A stretch of DNA of 64,000 nt from Rhizobium herbae (GTDB lineage: Bacteria; Pseudomonadota; Alphaproteobacteria; Rhizobiales; Rhizobiaceae): positions 1-64,000 of the forward strand of contig NZ_JAGGJV010000005.1 in assembly GCF_017873135.1 (NCBI RefSeq), read 5' to 3'. The translations under genes were made by a program, and so were the position numbers. Positions 37,380-49,931 of this stretch are shown piece after piece. Numbering within the stretch: the stretch's first letter is position 1; every line of letters starts with the position of its first letter. The notes under the pieces are model-generated. The model searched no databases and was not told the origin of the DNA. It worked only from the letters and a program-made list of their open reading frames with translations.

Positions 37380-38162
37380 ATGAAACTCAAGGACAAGGTC
37401 TGCATCGTCACCGGCTCGGCCAGCGGCATTGGCCTGGCGATTGCCAAGAAATATGTGTCGGAAGGCGCCAAGGTCGTCATCGCCGACCTGAAGCTCGAAG
37501 CCGCCGAAGCGACGGCCAAGGACCTGACGGCGATGGGGCCGGGCGAGGCGATCGGTCTTGCGATGGACGTCACCAGCGAAGAAGCTGTCAACAGCGGCGT
37601 CGCCGCCGTCGTGGCGAAATGGGGCAGGGTGGATGTTCTCGTCTCCAATGCCGGCATCCAGATCGTCAACAAGATCGAGGACTATGCCTTCTCCGACTGG
37701 AAGAAGATGCTCGCCATCCATCTCGACGGCGCGTTCCTGACAACCAAGGCCTGTGTCCCGCACATGAAGGCGCAGAAGGGTGGGGCGATCATCTATATGG
37801 GCTCGGTGCATAGCCACGAGGCCTCGCCGCTGAAATCGGCCTATGTCACCGCCAAGCACGGCCTGCTCGGGCTTGCTCGCGTCGTTGCCAAGGAAGGCGG
37901 ACCGGACGGCGTGCGCGCCAACGTCATCTGCCCTGGTTTCGTCAAGACGCCACTGGTGGAAAAGCAGATCCCGGAACAGGCCAAGGCGCTCGGGATTTCC
38001 GAGGACGAGGTCGTCAAGAAGATGATGCTGGGCGGTACGGTCGATACCGAATTCACCACAGTCGAGGACGTCGCCGAGGTGGCGCTGCTGTTTGCCGGCT
38101 TCGAGACCAATGCGCTCACCGGCCAGTCGCTCGTCGTCAGCCACGGCTGGTACATGCAGTAA
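37380..38162 (+). CDS. 3-hydroxybutyrate dehydrogenase (SDR family)
   Basis: A 260-residue short-chain dehydrogenase. The cofactor site is [22 protein letters not shown] follows, and the catalytic Tyr-x-x-x-Lys lies in SAYVTAKHG. The sequence ([32 protein letters not shown]) and the C-terminal GWYMQ match bacterial D-3-hydroxybutyrate dehydrogenases, which interconvert 3-hydroxybutyrate and acetoacetate with NAD. It is the last gene of the operon and is followed by a hairpin at 38171. Confidence 0.88.
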   Translation: MKLKDKVCIVTGSASGIGLAIAKKYVSEGAKVVIADLKLEAAEATAKDLTAMGPGEAIGLAMDVTSEEAVNSGVAAVVAKWGRVDVLVSNAGIQIVNKIEDYAFSDWKKMLAIHLDGAFLTTKACVPHMKAQKGGAIIYMGSVHSHEASPLKSAYVTAKHGLLGLARVVAKEGGPDGVRANVICPGFVKTPLVEKQIPEQAKALGISEDEVVKKMMLGGTVDTEFTTVEDVAEVALLFAGFETNALTGQSLVVSHGWYMQ

Positions 38163-38170
38163 AACTGAGA

Positions 38171-38202
38171 CCGGAAGCGCAGCGTCCGCCGCGCTTCCGG
38201 TT
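38171..38202 (+). terminator. Hairpin after the hydroxybutyrate dehydrogenase gene
   Basis: ACCGGAAGCGC and GCGCTTCCGGT pair across a 10-base loop, 8 bp after the stop. There is no T-run; it may terminate weakly or protect the mRNA end. Confidence 0.5.
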
Positions 38203-38363
38203 CGTCGCAGTTCTGATACACTTTGGAGGTGCAATTCCCCTCATCTTTCGCGTGGTTTGACTTCTATCAATGTTTCGTCACTTTGTCCGATCTACTGTCG
38301 TCGTGCATTTGCAGACAATGCAGATGCTTCTAGCGCCCTTGCGGCAAACAGGAGGATCCATGC

Positions 38364-39389
38364 ATGACGGCAATGATGAAAGCGGCAGTGGTAAGAGAAT
38401 TTGGCAAGCCTCTGACCATAGAGCAGTTTCCGATTCCGGAGCCCGGTCCGGATCAAATTCTGGTGCGATATCATGCGACCGGCGTCTGCCATACCGATTT
38501 GCATGCCATGCAGGGGGACTGGCCTGTCAAGCCGAGCCCGCCCTTCATTCCGGGTCATGAAGGAACCGGCTTCGTCGCCAAGGTCGGTTCGAACGTCAAG
38601 CGTATCAAGGAAGGCGATCGCGTCGGCGTCCCGTGGCTGCATACGGCCTGCGGCTGCTGCAATCCATGCCGTACCGGCTGGGAGACGCTGTGCGGTCAAC
38701 AACAGAACACCGGTTACTCGGTCAACGGCACCTTTGCCGAATACGGCCTTGCCGATCCTGATTTCGTCGGCCTTCTGCCGGACAACCTTGCGTTCGGCCC
38801 TGCGGCTCCGGTGTTGTGCGCCGGCGTCACGGTTTACAAGGGATTGAAGGAAACCGAAGTCCGGCCGGGCGAGTGGGTGGCTGTCTCCGGTGTTGGTGGT
38901 CTCGGGCATATGGCCGTGCAGTATGCCAAGGCTATGGGCATGCATGTCGCGGCGGTCGATATTTTCGAGGACAAGCTTGCGCTCGCCAAGGAGATGGGCG
39001 CGGATCTGGTGATCGACGCACGCCAGAAGGATGCGGTCGATCGTGTCCAGCAGGCCACGGGTGGCGTCCATGGCGCACTGGTGACCGCCGTATCGCCGAA
39101 GGCAATGGAGCAGGCGTTCGGTTTTCTGCGTTCCAAGGGCACCATGGTGCTGGTCGGCCTGCCGCCGGGCTACATCTCGCTGCCTGTTTTCGAAACGGTG
39201 CTCAAGCGCATCACGGTACGCGGCTCGATTGTCGGCACCCGTCAGGATCTCGAAGAGGCCCTGGAGTTCGCCGGGCAAGGAAAGGTTGCGGCCCATTTCA
39301 GCTGGGACAAGATCGAGAATATAAATGCTATCTTCGAGCGCATGGAAAAAGGCGCAATCGACGGGCGCATCGTCCTGGATCTGAGCTAG
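38364..39389 (+). CDS. adhP: Zinc-dependent alcohol dehydrogenase (AdhP/AdhA-like)
   Basis: A 341-residue medium-chain alcohol dehydrogenase. The catalytic zinc ligands are in TGVCHTDLHAM and GHEGTGFV, the structural zinc cysteines in CGCCNPCRTGWETLC, and the NAD-binding motif in SGVGGLGHMAVQYAK. It oxidises short-chain alcohols to aldehydes. AGGAGG lies just upstream; of the nearby ATGs, 38364 opens this frame. The hydroxybutyrate operon ends 200 bp upstream. Confidence 0.92.
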   Translation: MTAMMKAAVVREFGKPLTIEQFPIPEPGPDQILVRYHATGVCHTDLHAMQGDWPVKPSPPFIPGHEGTGFVAKVGSNVKRIKEGDRVGVPWLHTACGCCNPCRTGWETLCGQQQNTGYSVNGTFAEYGLADPDFVGLLPDNLAFGPAAPVLCAGVTVYKGLKETEVRPGEWVAVSGVGGLGHMAVQYAKAMGMHVAAVDIFEDKLALAKEMGADLVIDARQKDAVDRVQQATGGVHGALVTAVSPKAMEQAFGFLRSKGTMVLVGLPPGYISLPVFETVLKRITVRGSIVGTRQDLEEALEFAGQGKVAAHFSWDKIENINAIFERMEKGAIDGRIVLDLS

Positions 39390-39542
39390 TCTCCGATAAT
39401 TATGCAGTAGGCGAGGCACCCGGAAGTGATTGGTCGTGGGGTCACGATCAATCACTTTCGCGTCAATCCGCCCTCCATGCCCTTGACCCTCGAACCAACG
39501 ACACGGTTCTTTCGTAGTCTTGAAGTGTCAGGAGGAACAATC

Positions 39543-40418
39543 ATGGAAAAGCCGCAGATCACCCAGGCGATGATCAACGCCTATGATGAGTATACGCATC
39601 TCAGCCTCGACAGGCGGTCCTTCATGCAGAAGCTGACCGCGCTTACCGGATCAGCGGCAAGTGCCGCCGCCATCGCGCCTCTGCTCGCCGCCAACAGCGC
39701 TCATGCCGAAATTATCCCGGAAACGGATTCGCGTGTGAAGGCCGAGGACATTACCTATCCCGGCGCTGGCGGCGATATGAAGGGCTATCTGGTGCGCCCG
39801 GCCGACGCCTCCGGCAAGCTGCCCGCCGTCATCGTCATCCATGAAAACCGTGGCCTCAATCCGCATATCAAGGACGTCGCCCGTCGCATGGCGCTCGAAG
39901 GTTTCGTCGCGCTCGCTCCCGACTTCCTGTCTCCGGCTGGCGGCACGCCTGCCGACGAGGACAAGGCGCGCGAAATGATCGGGGCGCTTGACGGCAAGCA
40001 GACCGTCGACAACGCCGCGGCGACCGTGACCTTCCTTGAAGGCAATGACGCCACCACCGGCAAGGCCGGAGCCATCGGCTTCTGCTGGGGCGGCGGCCTG
40101 GTCAACAAGCTGGCCGTCGCGTCGCCGGATCTCAAGGCCGGCGTCGCCTATTATGGTGCCCAGCCGCCGGCTGAAGACGTGCCGAAGATCAAGGCGGCGC
40201 TGCTGCTGCAATATGCCGGCCTCGACGACCGCATCAATGCCGGTATCGACGCCTATAAAAAGGCGCTCACCGACGCCGGCAAGGACTTCACCATCCACAT
40301 CTACGACGGCGTCAACCACGCCTTCAACAATGACACCTCCGCCGCCCGCTACGACAAGGCCGCCGCGGATTTGGCTTGGGGCCGGACGGTCGAGTTTTTG
40401 AAGGCCAAGGTCGTCTGA
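39543..40418 (+). CDS. Exported dienelactone hydrolase family protein
   Basis: A 291-residue alpha/beta hydrolase of the dienelactone hydrolase (carboxymethylenebutenolidase) family. The nucleophile is Cys in GFCWGGGLV, with Asp in AGLDDRI and His in GVNHAFNND. The N-terminus has a twin-arginine-like export signal (LDRRSFMQKLTALTGSAASA, cleavage near AHAE), preceded by about 22 residues as in many rhizobial homologues. AGGAGG stands before the ATG at 39543. It is convergent with oxyR, only 1 bp between stops. The substrate is unknown; the name is by family. Confidence 0.87.
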   Translation: MEKPQITQAMINAYDEYTHLSLDRRSFMQKLTALTGSAASAAAIAPLLAANSAHAEIIPETDSRVKAEDITYPGAGGDMKGYLVRPADASGKLPAVIVIHENRGLNPHIKDVARRMALEGFVALAPDFLSPAGGTPADEDKAREMIGALDGKQTVDNAAATVTFLEGNDATTGKAGAIGFCWGGGLVNKLAVASPDLKAGVAYYGAQPPAEDVPKIKAALLLQYAGLDDRINAGIDAYKKALTDAGKDFTIHIYDGVNHAFNNDTSAARYDKAAADLAWGRTVEFLKAKVV

Positions 40419-40419
40419 T

Positions 40420-43635
<3,216 letters not shown>

Positions 43636-43686
43636 TCTGACTTCAGCGACACCGGCCGTTGCCGAATGGGCGACGGCCAAATAACC

Positions 43687-43717
43687 GGCCGGGTTCCGAA
43701 TGGGACCCGGCCTTTTT
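43687..43717 (+). terminator. Intrinsic terminator of katG
   Basis: GGCCGGGTTCC-gaat-GGGACCCGGCC-TTTTT, 51 bp after the katG stop. Confidence 0.85.
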
Positions 43718-43931
43718 GCATTTGAACGGACCAGGAACTGGCTGCGGCGATTAAGGTTACCGTCCTGTAACTGCGATCCAACCAAAAATGGTCAGCCTCG
43801 CCATCTTGGGCGAATGTTCGGGTTGGAGTATAAAAGCTCAGCCGACCTTTCGGGGACGGTGTTATTGCGAGACATATTGCATTCGACTTTTGCGGCTGCG
43901 TTTTTGGCCGAGTATCGATATTGGGGAATAC

Positions 43932-43969
43932 AAAAAGGCCGCGCTTCCAATCAGAAGCGCGGCCTTTTT
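43932..43969 (-). terminator. Intrinsic terminator of the LysR gene
   Basis: AAAAAGGCCGCGCTTC-caatca-GAAGCGCGGCCTTTTT, symmetrical with both A-run and T-run. It lies 27 bp after the stop of the minus-strand LysR gene. The interval 43718-43931 has no gene. Confidence 0.85.
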
Positions 43970-43996
43970 GTCTGGGCGTTGCGGGACGACCTGGTA

Positions 43997-44947
43997 TTAC
44001 CAGCCAGGCAGCATATGGCTTTGGCGCAGCCGCGGATAACGCGGAAAGCTCTTGATGTCGCCGTCCAGATCGTCGTTTCCGCTCGTCGGCGTGATGTTGT
44101 CGAGGCAGGCGGTGATGTGGTTGGTGATCGCATTCGACAGCGAGGGCGAAAGGCCCGGCCGTTTCATGATGCCGATCTGCACCGGCGCCAGTGCCGGGAA
44201 TCCGTCTGCCTGGGTCAGCACCTTCATGCCCGTCCGCAGCGCGGATTCCGGCAGCACCGAAACCGCCATTCCGGCGAGCACGGCTGCCGCGACCACGGTT
44301 GTCGACCAGCTGGTGAACAGGATGCTGTATTCCTTGCCCGTCGCATCGAGCGCCGAGCAGGCGGCCTGGCGCCACTGGCAGTCGCGCTTGCCGACCGCAA
44401 GCGGCACCGGCGCGTTTTCCGGCAGCGGATGGTTGATCGAACTCACCCAGCAGAGTGGCTCGGTCCGGACCACGTCGGAAGCGCGGGCGCGCGGATTGTG
44501 CGTCACCAGCGCGATGTCGAGATCGCCCTTCGCCATCTTCTCGGCGAGGTCGACCGAGGGTTCGCAGACGATGTAGAGCTCGACATTCGGGTGGGTCTTG
44601 GCGAAGCGGACGATGATCTCCGGCATGTAGCGGTCGGCATAATCGTCGGGCGTGCCGATCCTCAGCATGCCTTCCAGCCGGTTGTCGTCGAAGGAGGCGA
44701 TCGCCTCGTTGTTCAGCCGGATCATCCGGCGGGCGAAATTCAGCAGCCTGTCGCCTTCCGTCGTCAGCCGGTTGCCACGGCCGTCCTTGGCGAAAAGCTG
44801 CTTGCCGATGCGTTCTTCCAGCCGGCGCATCTGCATGGAAACTGCCGACTGAGTCTTGAAGACACGATCCGCAGCCTTTGTGAAGCTGCCGGTATCGGCG
44901 ATGGCAACGAATGTCTGCAACTGGTCGATATCGAGCGGTGCGGCCAT
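43997..44947 (-). CDS. LysR-family transcriptional regulator
   Basis: A 316-residue regulator. The DNA-binding part is LDIDQLQTFVAIADTGSFTK followed by AADRVFKTQSAVSMQM, a form typical of LrhA-like LysR proteins. The effector domain begins RIGTPDDYADRYMPEI. The ATG at 44947 (MAAPLDIDQL) follows AAGGA; an in-frame start at 45007 adds 20 non-conserved residues. It is divergent from the DUF1127 gene at 45179. The effector is unknown. Confidence 0.87.
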   Translation of the reverse strand: MAAPLDIDQLQTFVAIADTGSFTKAADRVFKTQSAVSMQMRRLEERIGKQLFAKDGRGNRLTTEGDRLLNFARRMIRLNNEAIASFDDNRLEGMLRIGTPDDYADRYMPEIIVRFAKTHPNVELYIVCEPSVDLAEKMAKGDLDIALVTHNPRARASDVVRTEPLCWVSSINHPLPENAPVPLAVGKRDCQWRQAACSALDATGKEYSILFTSWSTTVVAAAVLAGMAVSVLPESALRTGMKVLTQADGFPALAPVQIGIMKRPGLSPSLSNAITNHITACLDNITPTSGNDDLDGDIKSFPRYPRLRQSHMLPGW

Positions 44948-45178
44948 GGCACAGGTCCTTCGGAGAGAGTACCCATAAAATTGTTTGATGAATATCATTA
45001 GAAACATTCGTTGGACTGATCAATAAGGATTTGCGAATTTGGGCTTGCAAATCGCATCAAACACCCCTCCGGCGAGCGCTTGGCAAACCGGATCACCATC
45101 AACAGTTTCGACCCGACCCCCGCGCTGACCTCCCTGCGGGGGATGGGTCGCTTCGTGCCCAGGAAAAGGAGCAGTATC

Positions 45179-45472
45179 ATGCGCACGACCGAACACACCC
45201 TCGATCTCACCCTCACCGGGAAGCTGTCCGCGACACCCCGCCAGACGGGGCTGACGGGCGTGCTGAAATCGGTTTGGCGTCTGCTGCGAAACCGAAATGC
45301 CATCGGCAGCCTGCAGGATCTCGACGACCACCAGCTGCTCGACATGGGGCTCTGCCGTCACGAAATCCGCGAGGCGCTGACCTCGTCCTTCTTCGAGGAC
45401 CCGGGCCGTCACCTGACGCAGGCATCGCGGAACCGGACGAACACGTTCTACAGGAATGCGCGCAGCGATTGA
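45179..45472 (+). CDS. DUF1127 domain protein
   Basis: A 97-residue protein. The C-terminal half has the DUF1127 motif: VWRLLRNRNAIGSLQDLDDH, then QLLDMGLCRHEIREAL. Such small Arg-rich proteins are common in rhizobia; some bind RNA or affect phosphate and carbon regulation, but no role can be given here. AAGGAG stands before the ATG. The long N-terminal part is not conserved. Confidence 0.85.
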   Translation: MRTTEHTLDLTLTGKLSATPRQTGLTGVLKSVWRLLRNRNAIGSLQDLDDHQLLDMGLCRHEIREALTSSFFEDPGRHLTQASRNRTNTFYRNARSD

Positions 45473-45641
45473 CGCGCGTGTTCGCTGCTTCCCTTGGGAC
45501 GACACGGTTTCATGGGCGAAGCGGTTCAAGAGTTTTGTTGCGTGCCTCGAACGTTGAAAAGCGTTCCGCGCAACAGGGACGCGCAGCCGCCTCTGCGCGT
45601 TACCGTTCCCCGCAGGGTTAGAGCCAATTACCCTGCTGCTT

Positions 45642-45680
45642 GCCCGGTGCGCGGTCCCCAAGACCAGCACCGGGCTTTTT
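45642..45680 (+). terminator. Intrinsic terminator
   Basis: GCCCGGTGC...GCACCGGGC followed by TTTTT and a further T-rich stretch, 170 bp after the DUF1127 stop. Confidence 0.75.
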
Positions 45681-45780
45681 CTTTTTTGGGGGGGTGCGGA
45701 AATTGCTGATGCGTTCGATGAGCCGGACGGTACTTCAAATTGAAATACAGGCCTAAAGGCGCAGAGATTCCAGTTCGACA

Positions 45781-46284
45781 TTAACTGCACGTTATCGGAC
45801 ATTTTAGGACAATAAACCAAACGTGTTTCTCGGCAGTTCCCCGGATGGAAAATATTCCACGACAGCGGATGCTTTGTCCGATATAGTGCAGAAATATTGA
45901 TTTTGACGGCTGTGCTTCGAGCCAGCGCTTGACTCCATTTTCCGGCAGAACCAGTTCGCCTAAATATCCGCTGAAGCGCTCCTTGCCCCAGGACAGAGTT
46001 CGGCGGATGCCGCGCGGCAGAGCAAGGTGACCCTTAAAACTTGCGCGGCAAGCCGCAAGGCCTGCTGCGTTGAGCGAAATCCAGTAGTTCGGAACCTCTC
46101 CCAAGCCCCCGGGGAACCGAATTACTGGATTTATCGCAAGGGCAGCTGTTGGGCGTTGAGCCTTTCCGTGCCATTGCAATTGTGAACCAAAGAAGCGCCA
46201 GCGGGGCAGATTCCGGTTAACGATCGGGCCGCTTACATTTCGCAGCCATATAAGGCTTCCATCAAATTTTTGACAGCCTTGCAT
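45781..46284 (-). CDS. Doubtful ORF, unknown
   Basis: A 167-codon open frame with no recognised motif. Residue use is fairly normal in the middle (SFKGHLALPRGIRRTLSWGK), and no better candidate exists in this AT-rich interval. I see no convincing ribosome site at 46284. It may be a remnant or chance. Confidence 0.25.
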   Translation of the reverse strand: MQGCQKFDGSLIWLRNVSGPIVNRNLPRWRFFGSQLQWHGKAQRPTAALAINPVIRFPGGLGEVPNYWISLNAAGLAACRASFKGHLALPRGIRRTLSWGKERFSGYLGELVLPENGVKRWLEAQPSKSIFLHYIGQSIRCRGIFSIRGTAEKHVWFIVLKCPITCS

Positions 46285-46728
46285 TCCCCAAAACTAGTGA
46301 CTCGACATTTCCATAAGCGAGGCCTAATTTGCTTTTGCCGTTGCCTTGGCTGAAACCGGAACGGTATTTCTAGCGAAAGCGTTTTCGACTTTCCTTAATG
46401 TGGGGCTTTTTCAGCGATCTGTATTTGCGAGGCGTTTTAGAGCCTGCTGCCTTGATGGGTGGCAGGCTCTTTGATCGAAAGCGTCTCTCGCTCTCGACCG
46501 GAGACATCCGTGTTGACTGGCGGCAAATTGTGCTGTGACCCCATCAGGGCTTATGCCGAGATGGGTGTATCGATCAGAAAGCGCACGCTTCAGAAGTTCA
46601 ATTTGTTTGCCTAAACGACCCCATCACCCTGAGACCATCCGCGGGGAACACGGAAGACCACCAAACCCTGTTCGACCGCAAAGCTTTCCAGGCCGGGCCT
46701 CAGTATCTCCAACAACAATACCCTTAAA
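46285..46728. other. Gene-free interval with one strong hairpin
   Basis: No supported gene. The interval holds the hairpin described at 46440-46472 and otherwise unstructured AT-rich sequence. Confidence 0.4.
46440..46472 (+). terminator. Orphan hairpin, possible terminator or small-RNA end
   Basis: GAGCCTGC and GCAGGCTC pair, with further TGCC/GGTG pairs inside, followed by only three T. There is no open gene directly upstream on the plus strand, so it might end an unannotated small RNA. Confidence 0.4.
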
Positions 46729-47565
46729 TCACACCTTCGTATTCTTCCGATACGTCTCAAACAGCCCGTCGATGCTCTTCTGATATTCCTTCTGCGCCTC
46801 GAGCCCGCTGTCGAACATGCTGCTGAACATGTCTGTAAACGGTGCCATCGGGTTCTTGTCCGTGGGCTTCTGTTCGGGGGCTGGGGCCGCTGCCGTCGCG
46901 CCGCCGCTCATCATGTCCTGAAATGCCTTGATGAAGGGGTTGGCGGCGAACATGTCGGGCGCGGTCGGCTGCTTTTCTTCCGGTTTGCCCATGCCGAAGA
47001 AGCCCTGCATGGCCTGGGTGAAGGGATTGTCGAAGGGATTTGCAGCTGGCTCGGGCTTTTTGGCAAAGCCGGAAGCTTCCAGCCAAGGCTTCATCATCGC
47101 GTCCATCGGTGTGTTGGCAAACGGGTTCTGCGCACCGCCCATCTGCCCGGAGGCCTGCTTGAACAATCCGCCCATGATCGCGCTCGCCACCACCGGCAGC
47201 ATCTGCTTGTAGATTTCCTGGCCGATGCCGGTCATCTGGGCTGCCTGCGCGGCAACCGCACGCGACATATCCTTGGAGCCGAAAAGCTGGCCGAGGATGC
47301 CGTTGCCGTCGGCCATGCCCTGCGGCGTGAAGGCCTTCGTCATGTCCTCGAAATATTGCGCGTGATTGCCGCTCGACATGGCGGTGAGGAAGGCACCGAA
47401 ATCATAGGGATTGGCGGTGTTGCGCTTCAGCGCCGTGGAAAAGGCCGGCATCAGCGCTGCTGTTGCCTTGGCCATCTGTTCCTGTGCAAGCCCGAACTGT
47501 TTGGCCATCACGTCCATGGCATTACCGTTCTGCGCCTGCATCATCATGTCAAAAAGCGGGATCAT
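46729..47565 (-). CDS. DUF937 domain protein
   Basis: A 278-residue protein beginning MIPLFDMMMQAQNGNAMDVM, AKQFGLAQEQMAKATAALMP, the N-terminal DUF937 pattern of repeated helices. The remainder is rich in Met, Phe, Ala and Pro with repeated NPF-type segments (AQNPFANTP, ANPFDNPFTQAM, AANPFIKAF). GGAGAG lies upstream of the ATG at 47565; the frame is open 11 codons further. Function unknown; alphaproteobacterial homologues are common. Confidence 0.82.
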   Translation of the reverse strand: MIPLFDMMMQAQNGNAMDVMAKQFGLAQEQMAKATAALMPAFSTALKRNTANPYDFGAFLTAMSSGNHAQYFEDMTKAFTPQGMADGNGILGQLFGSKDMSRAVAAQAAQMTGIGQEIYKQMLPVVASAIMGGLFKQASGQMGGAQNPFANTPMDAMMKPWLEASGFAKKPEPAANPFDNPFTQAMQGFFGMGKPEEKQPTAPDMFAANPFIKAFQDMMSGGATAAAPAPEQKPTDKNPMAPFTDMFSSMFDSGLEAQKEYQKSIDGLFETYRKNTKV

Positions 47566-47662
47566 GTCCTGTTCTCTCCTGCAGGCGAAACGACGCATGT
47601 CGTTGCACTATAACGGGAAAAAGACAGGTGGAAACCGCTTTTTATTAGCCGGGACAATGCCC

Positions 47663-49036
47663 TCAATACTGATAGTCGGTGAACACCGGATCGACCGAGC
47701 CGTTCCAGCGGCCGTTGTAGAGCGCCAACAGGTCCTCGGCGAGCGTCGCCTTCTTGGCCAGCACTTCGTCAAGCGGGGCGAGGAAGATGCTTTCGTCGAC
47801 CCCGTCGCCGTTCAGCCGGTTGCGGTTCTTCAGGCCGAGCCGCGAAATGTTGACCACTTCGCGGCCGATATCGAACAGCGAAACGCCGCGATGCTTGGCC
47901 GCAAGGCCCTGCGCCGGCACGGCATTGCGCATGGCAAGCGTGTCCTCGTAGGTCCAGTCACGGGTAAGCTCTTCGGCCGCGTCAAGCGCCGCGTCGTCGT
48001 AGAGCAGCCCCACCCAGAAGGCAGGCAGCGCGCAGATGCGGCGCCATGGGCCGCCATCGGCGCCACGCATTTCGAGGAAGCGCTTCAGGCGCACGTCGGG
48101 AAACAGCGTCGAGAGATGGTTGGTCCAGTCGCCCATGTTGGGCTCCCAGTCGGCGAGTTCACCCTTCAGCGCGCCGTTCATGAACTGGCGGAAGGTGACG
48201 TGGGTACAGTCGTGATACTTGCCTTCGCGCACGACGAAATACATCGGCACGTCGAGCGCCCATTTGACGTAATCCTCGAAACCGAAATCGGCATTGAAGA
48301 CGGCGGGCAGCACGCCGGCGCGCTGGTTGTCGGTGTCGCGCCATATATCGCCGCGCCAGGAGAGCAGGCCGTTCGGCTTGCCGTCGGTAAAGGGTGAGCT
48401 CGCAAACAGCGCCGTCGACAGCGGCTGCAATTTCAGCGACACCTGCATCTTGCGGCGCATGTCCTCTTGCGAGGAGAAATCGAGGTTCACCTGGATCGTG
48501 CAGGTGCGGTACATCATGTCGAGACCTTGGGTGCCGACCTTCGGCATGTAGCGGCTCATGATGTCGTAACGGGATTTCGGCATGCGCGGCGTTTCGGCCA
48601 GCGTCCATTTCGGGCTGCCGCCAATGCCGAGGAAGCGGATGCCGAGCGGTTCGGCAATCTCGCGCAGATCGGCCAGATGCCGGTTCGATTCCTTGCAGGT
48701 CTGGTGCAGGTTTTCGAGCGGCGCACCCGATAGCTCGAACTGGCCGCCTGGCTCGAGTGAAATCGCGCCCTGTCCGGAATGTTCGGCAAGGCCGATGATA
48801 TTGCCGGCGTCGATGATCGGTTCCCAGCCGCTTTTGGCCGCCATGCCGTTCAGAAGCGCCGAGATGCTGGCGTCGCCGGAATAGGGAACCGGGCTGTTGT
48901 CGACCTTGAAGAAGGCGAACTTCTCATGCTCCGTCCCGATGCGGAACCTGTCCTTCGGCTTGTTGCCCTCAGCCAGATATTCGGTCAGGTCTGCGATCGA
49001 GGTAACCGGCGTCTGGTCGGTGGTATCTCTGGCCAT
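47663..49036 (-). CDS. gshA: Glutamate-cysteine ligase
   Basis: A 457-residue enzyme for the first step of glutathione synthesis (ATP-dependent joining of glutamate and cysteine). The proteobacterial/plant-type pattern is visible: FRIGTEHEKFAFF, SLEPGGQFELSGAPLENLHQ, and MSRYMPKVGTQGLDMMYRTC. Full length. The ATG at 49036 is preferred over 49042 for spacing from GAAGA. It is downstream of pit and rsmE on the same strand, with 147 bp to rsmE. Confidence 0.92.
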   Translation of the reverse strand: MARDTTDQTPVTSIADLTEYLAEGNKPKDRFRIGTEHEKFAFFKVDNSPVPYSGDASISALLNGMAAKSGWEPIIDAGNIIGLAEHSGQGAISLEPGGQFELSGAPLENLHQTCKESNRHLADLREIAEPLGIRFLGIGGSPKWTLAETPRMPKSRYDIMSRYMPKVGTQGLDMMYRTCTIQVNLDFSSQEDMRRKMQVSLKLQPLSTALFASSPFTDGKPNGLLSWRGDIWRDTDNQRAGVLPAVFNADFGFEDYVKWALDVPMYFVVREGKYHDCTHVTFRQFMNGALKGELADWEPNMGDWTNHLSTLFPDVRLKRFLEMRGADGGPWRRICALPAFWVGLLYDDAALDAAEELTRDWTYEDTLAMRNAVPAQGLAAKHRGVSLFDIGREVVNISRLGLKNRNRLNGDGVDESIFLAPLDEVLAKKATLAEDLLALYNGRWNGSVDPVFTDYQY

Positions 49037-49183
49037 GAGCATCTTCTTTTGAACGGACGGAGCCTGCCGGATGGCAGAATATCAGGAGGGTGATTGAACC
49101 GGTTTCAAGTGTGGTGCAAGTGAAATTGTTTCAAGCCCGGTTCAATTTTTCAACACCTCGGACTGTCGTGAAACAGGCCTTTG

Positions 49184-49921
49184 CTACTGCCAATCGCCGA
49201 TCGCCGCCTGAATTACCGCCATCGCAGCCACGGCTGCGGTATCCGCGCGCAGAATCCGGGGGCCGAGCGGGATGGCGGTGACGAAGTCGAGGCTGCGCAG
49301 CAAGGCCCGCTCGCTATCGGAAAACCCGCCTTCCGGACCGATCAACAGCGCCAGCTTGTGTTCTTTCACACCGGCCAGAACCGGTAGCGGATTTTGCCCG
49401 GCATCGCCTTCGTCGCAGAAGATGATCCGCCGCTCCGCCGGCCAGCCGGCAAGCAGGTCCTCCAGCTTGCGCGGCTCCGCAACCTCCGGAATGCCGAGAA
49501 CGCCGCATTGCTCGGCCGCCTCGATGACATTGGCCCGCACACGGTCGAGGTTGGTAATCTTGCCCTGCACATGCTGCGTCATCACCGGCTGCAACAGGCC
49601 GGCGCCCATCTCGACGGCTTTCTGCACGAGATAGTCGAGCCTGCCGACCTTCAGCGGTGCGAACAGGTAATGCAGATCGCAAGGCGCGGGCTGGGGCCGG
49701 GCCTGCTCGGTCGCGGTCAGGAAAAGCCGTTTCTTGGTGGGAAAGGACAGTTCCGCACGCCACTCGCCGTCATGGCCATTGAAGACGAGGACGGCATCAT
49801 CAGCCTCGAACCGCAGCACATTGACGAGATAGTTGAACTGCTCCCTGGTAGCCTCGTAGATCGTCCCCTTTGCCAGCGGCACGTCGATGAAAAGCCGCTG
49901 CATGCGGAAATTGGCGCGCAT
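49184..49921 (-). CDS. rsmE: 16S rRNA (uracil(1498)-N3)-methyltransferase RsmE
   Basis: A 245-residue SPOUT-class methyltransferase. The N-terminal PUA-like part is [20 protein letters not shown]; the SAM-binding trefoil knot has [13 protein letters not shown] and [16 protein letters not shown]. It methylates U1498 of 16S rRNA. TGAGG precedes the ATG at 49921. It begins 11 bp after the pit stop, so pit-rsmE may be one transcript. Confidence 0.93.
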   Translation of the reverse strand: MRANFRMQRLFIDVPLAKGTIYEATREQFNYLVNVLRFEADDAVLVFNGHDGEWRAELSFPTKKRLFLTATEQARPQPAPCDLHYLFAPLKVGRLDYLVQKAVEMGAGLLQPVMTQHVQGKITNLDRVRANVIEAAEQCGVLGIPEVAEPRKLEDLLAGWPAERRIIFCDEGDAGQNPLPVLAGVKEHKLALLIGPEGGFSDSERALLRSLDFVTAIPLGPRILRADTAAVAAMAVIQAAIGDWQ

Positions 49922-49931
49922 ATGAAAAACC

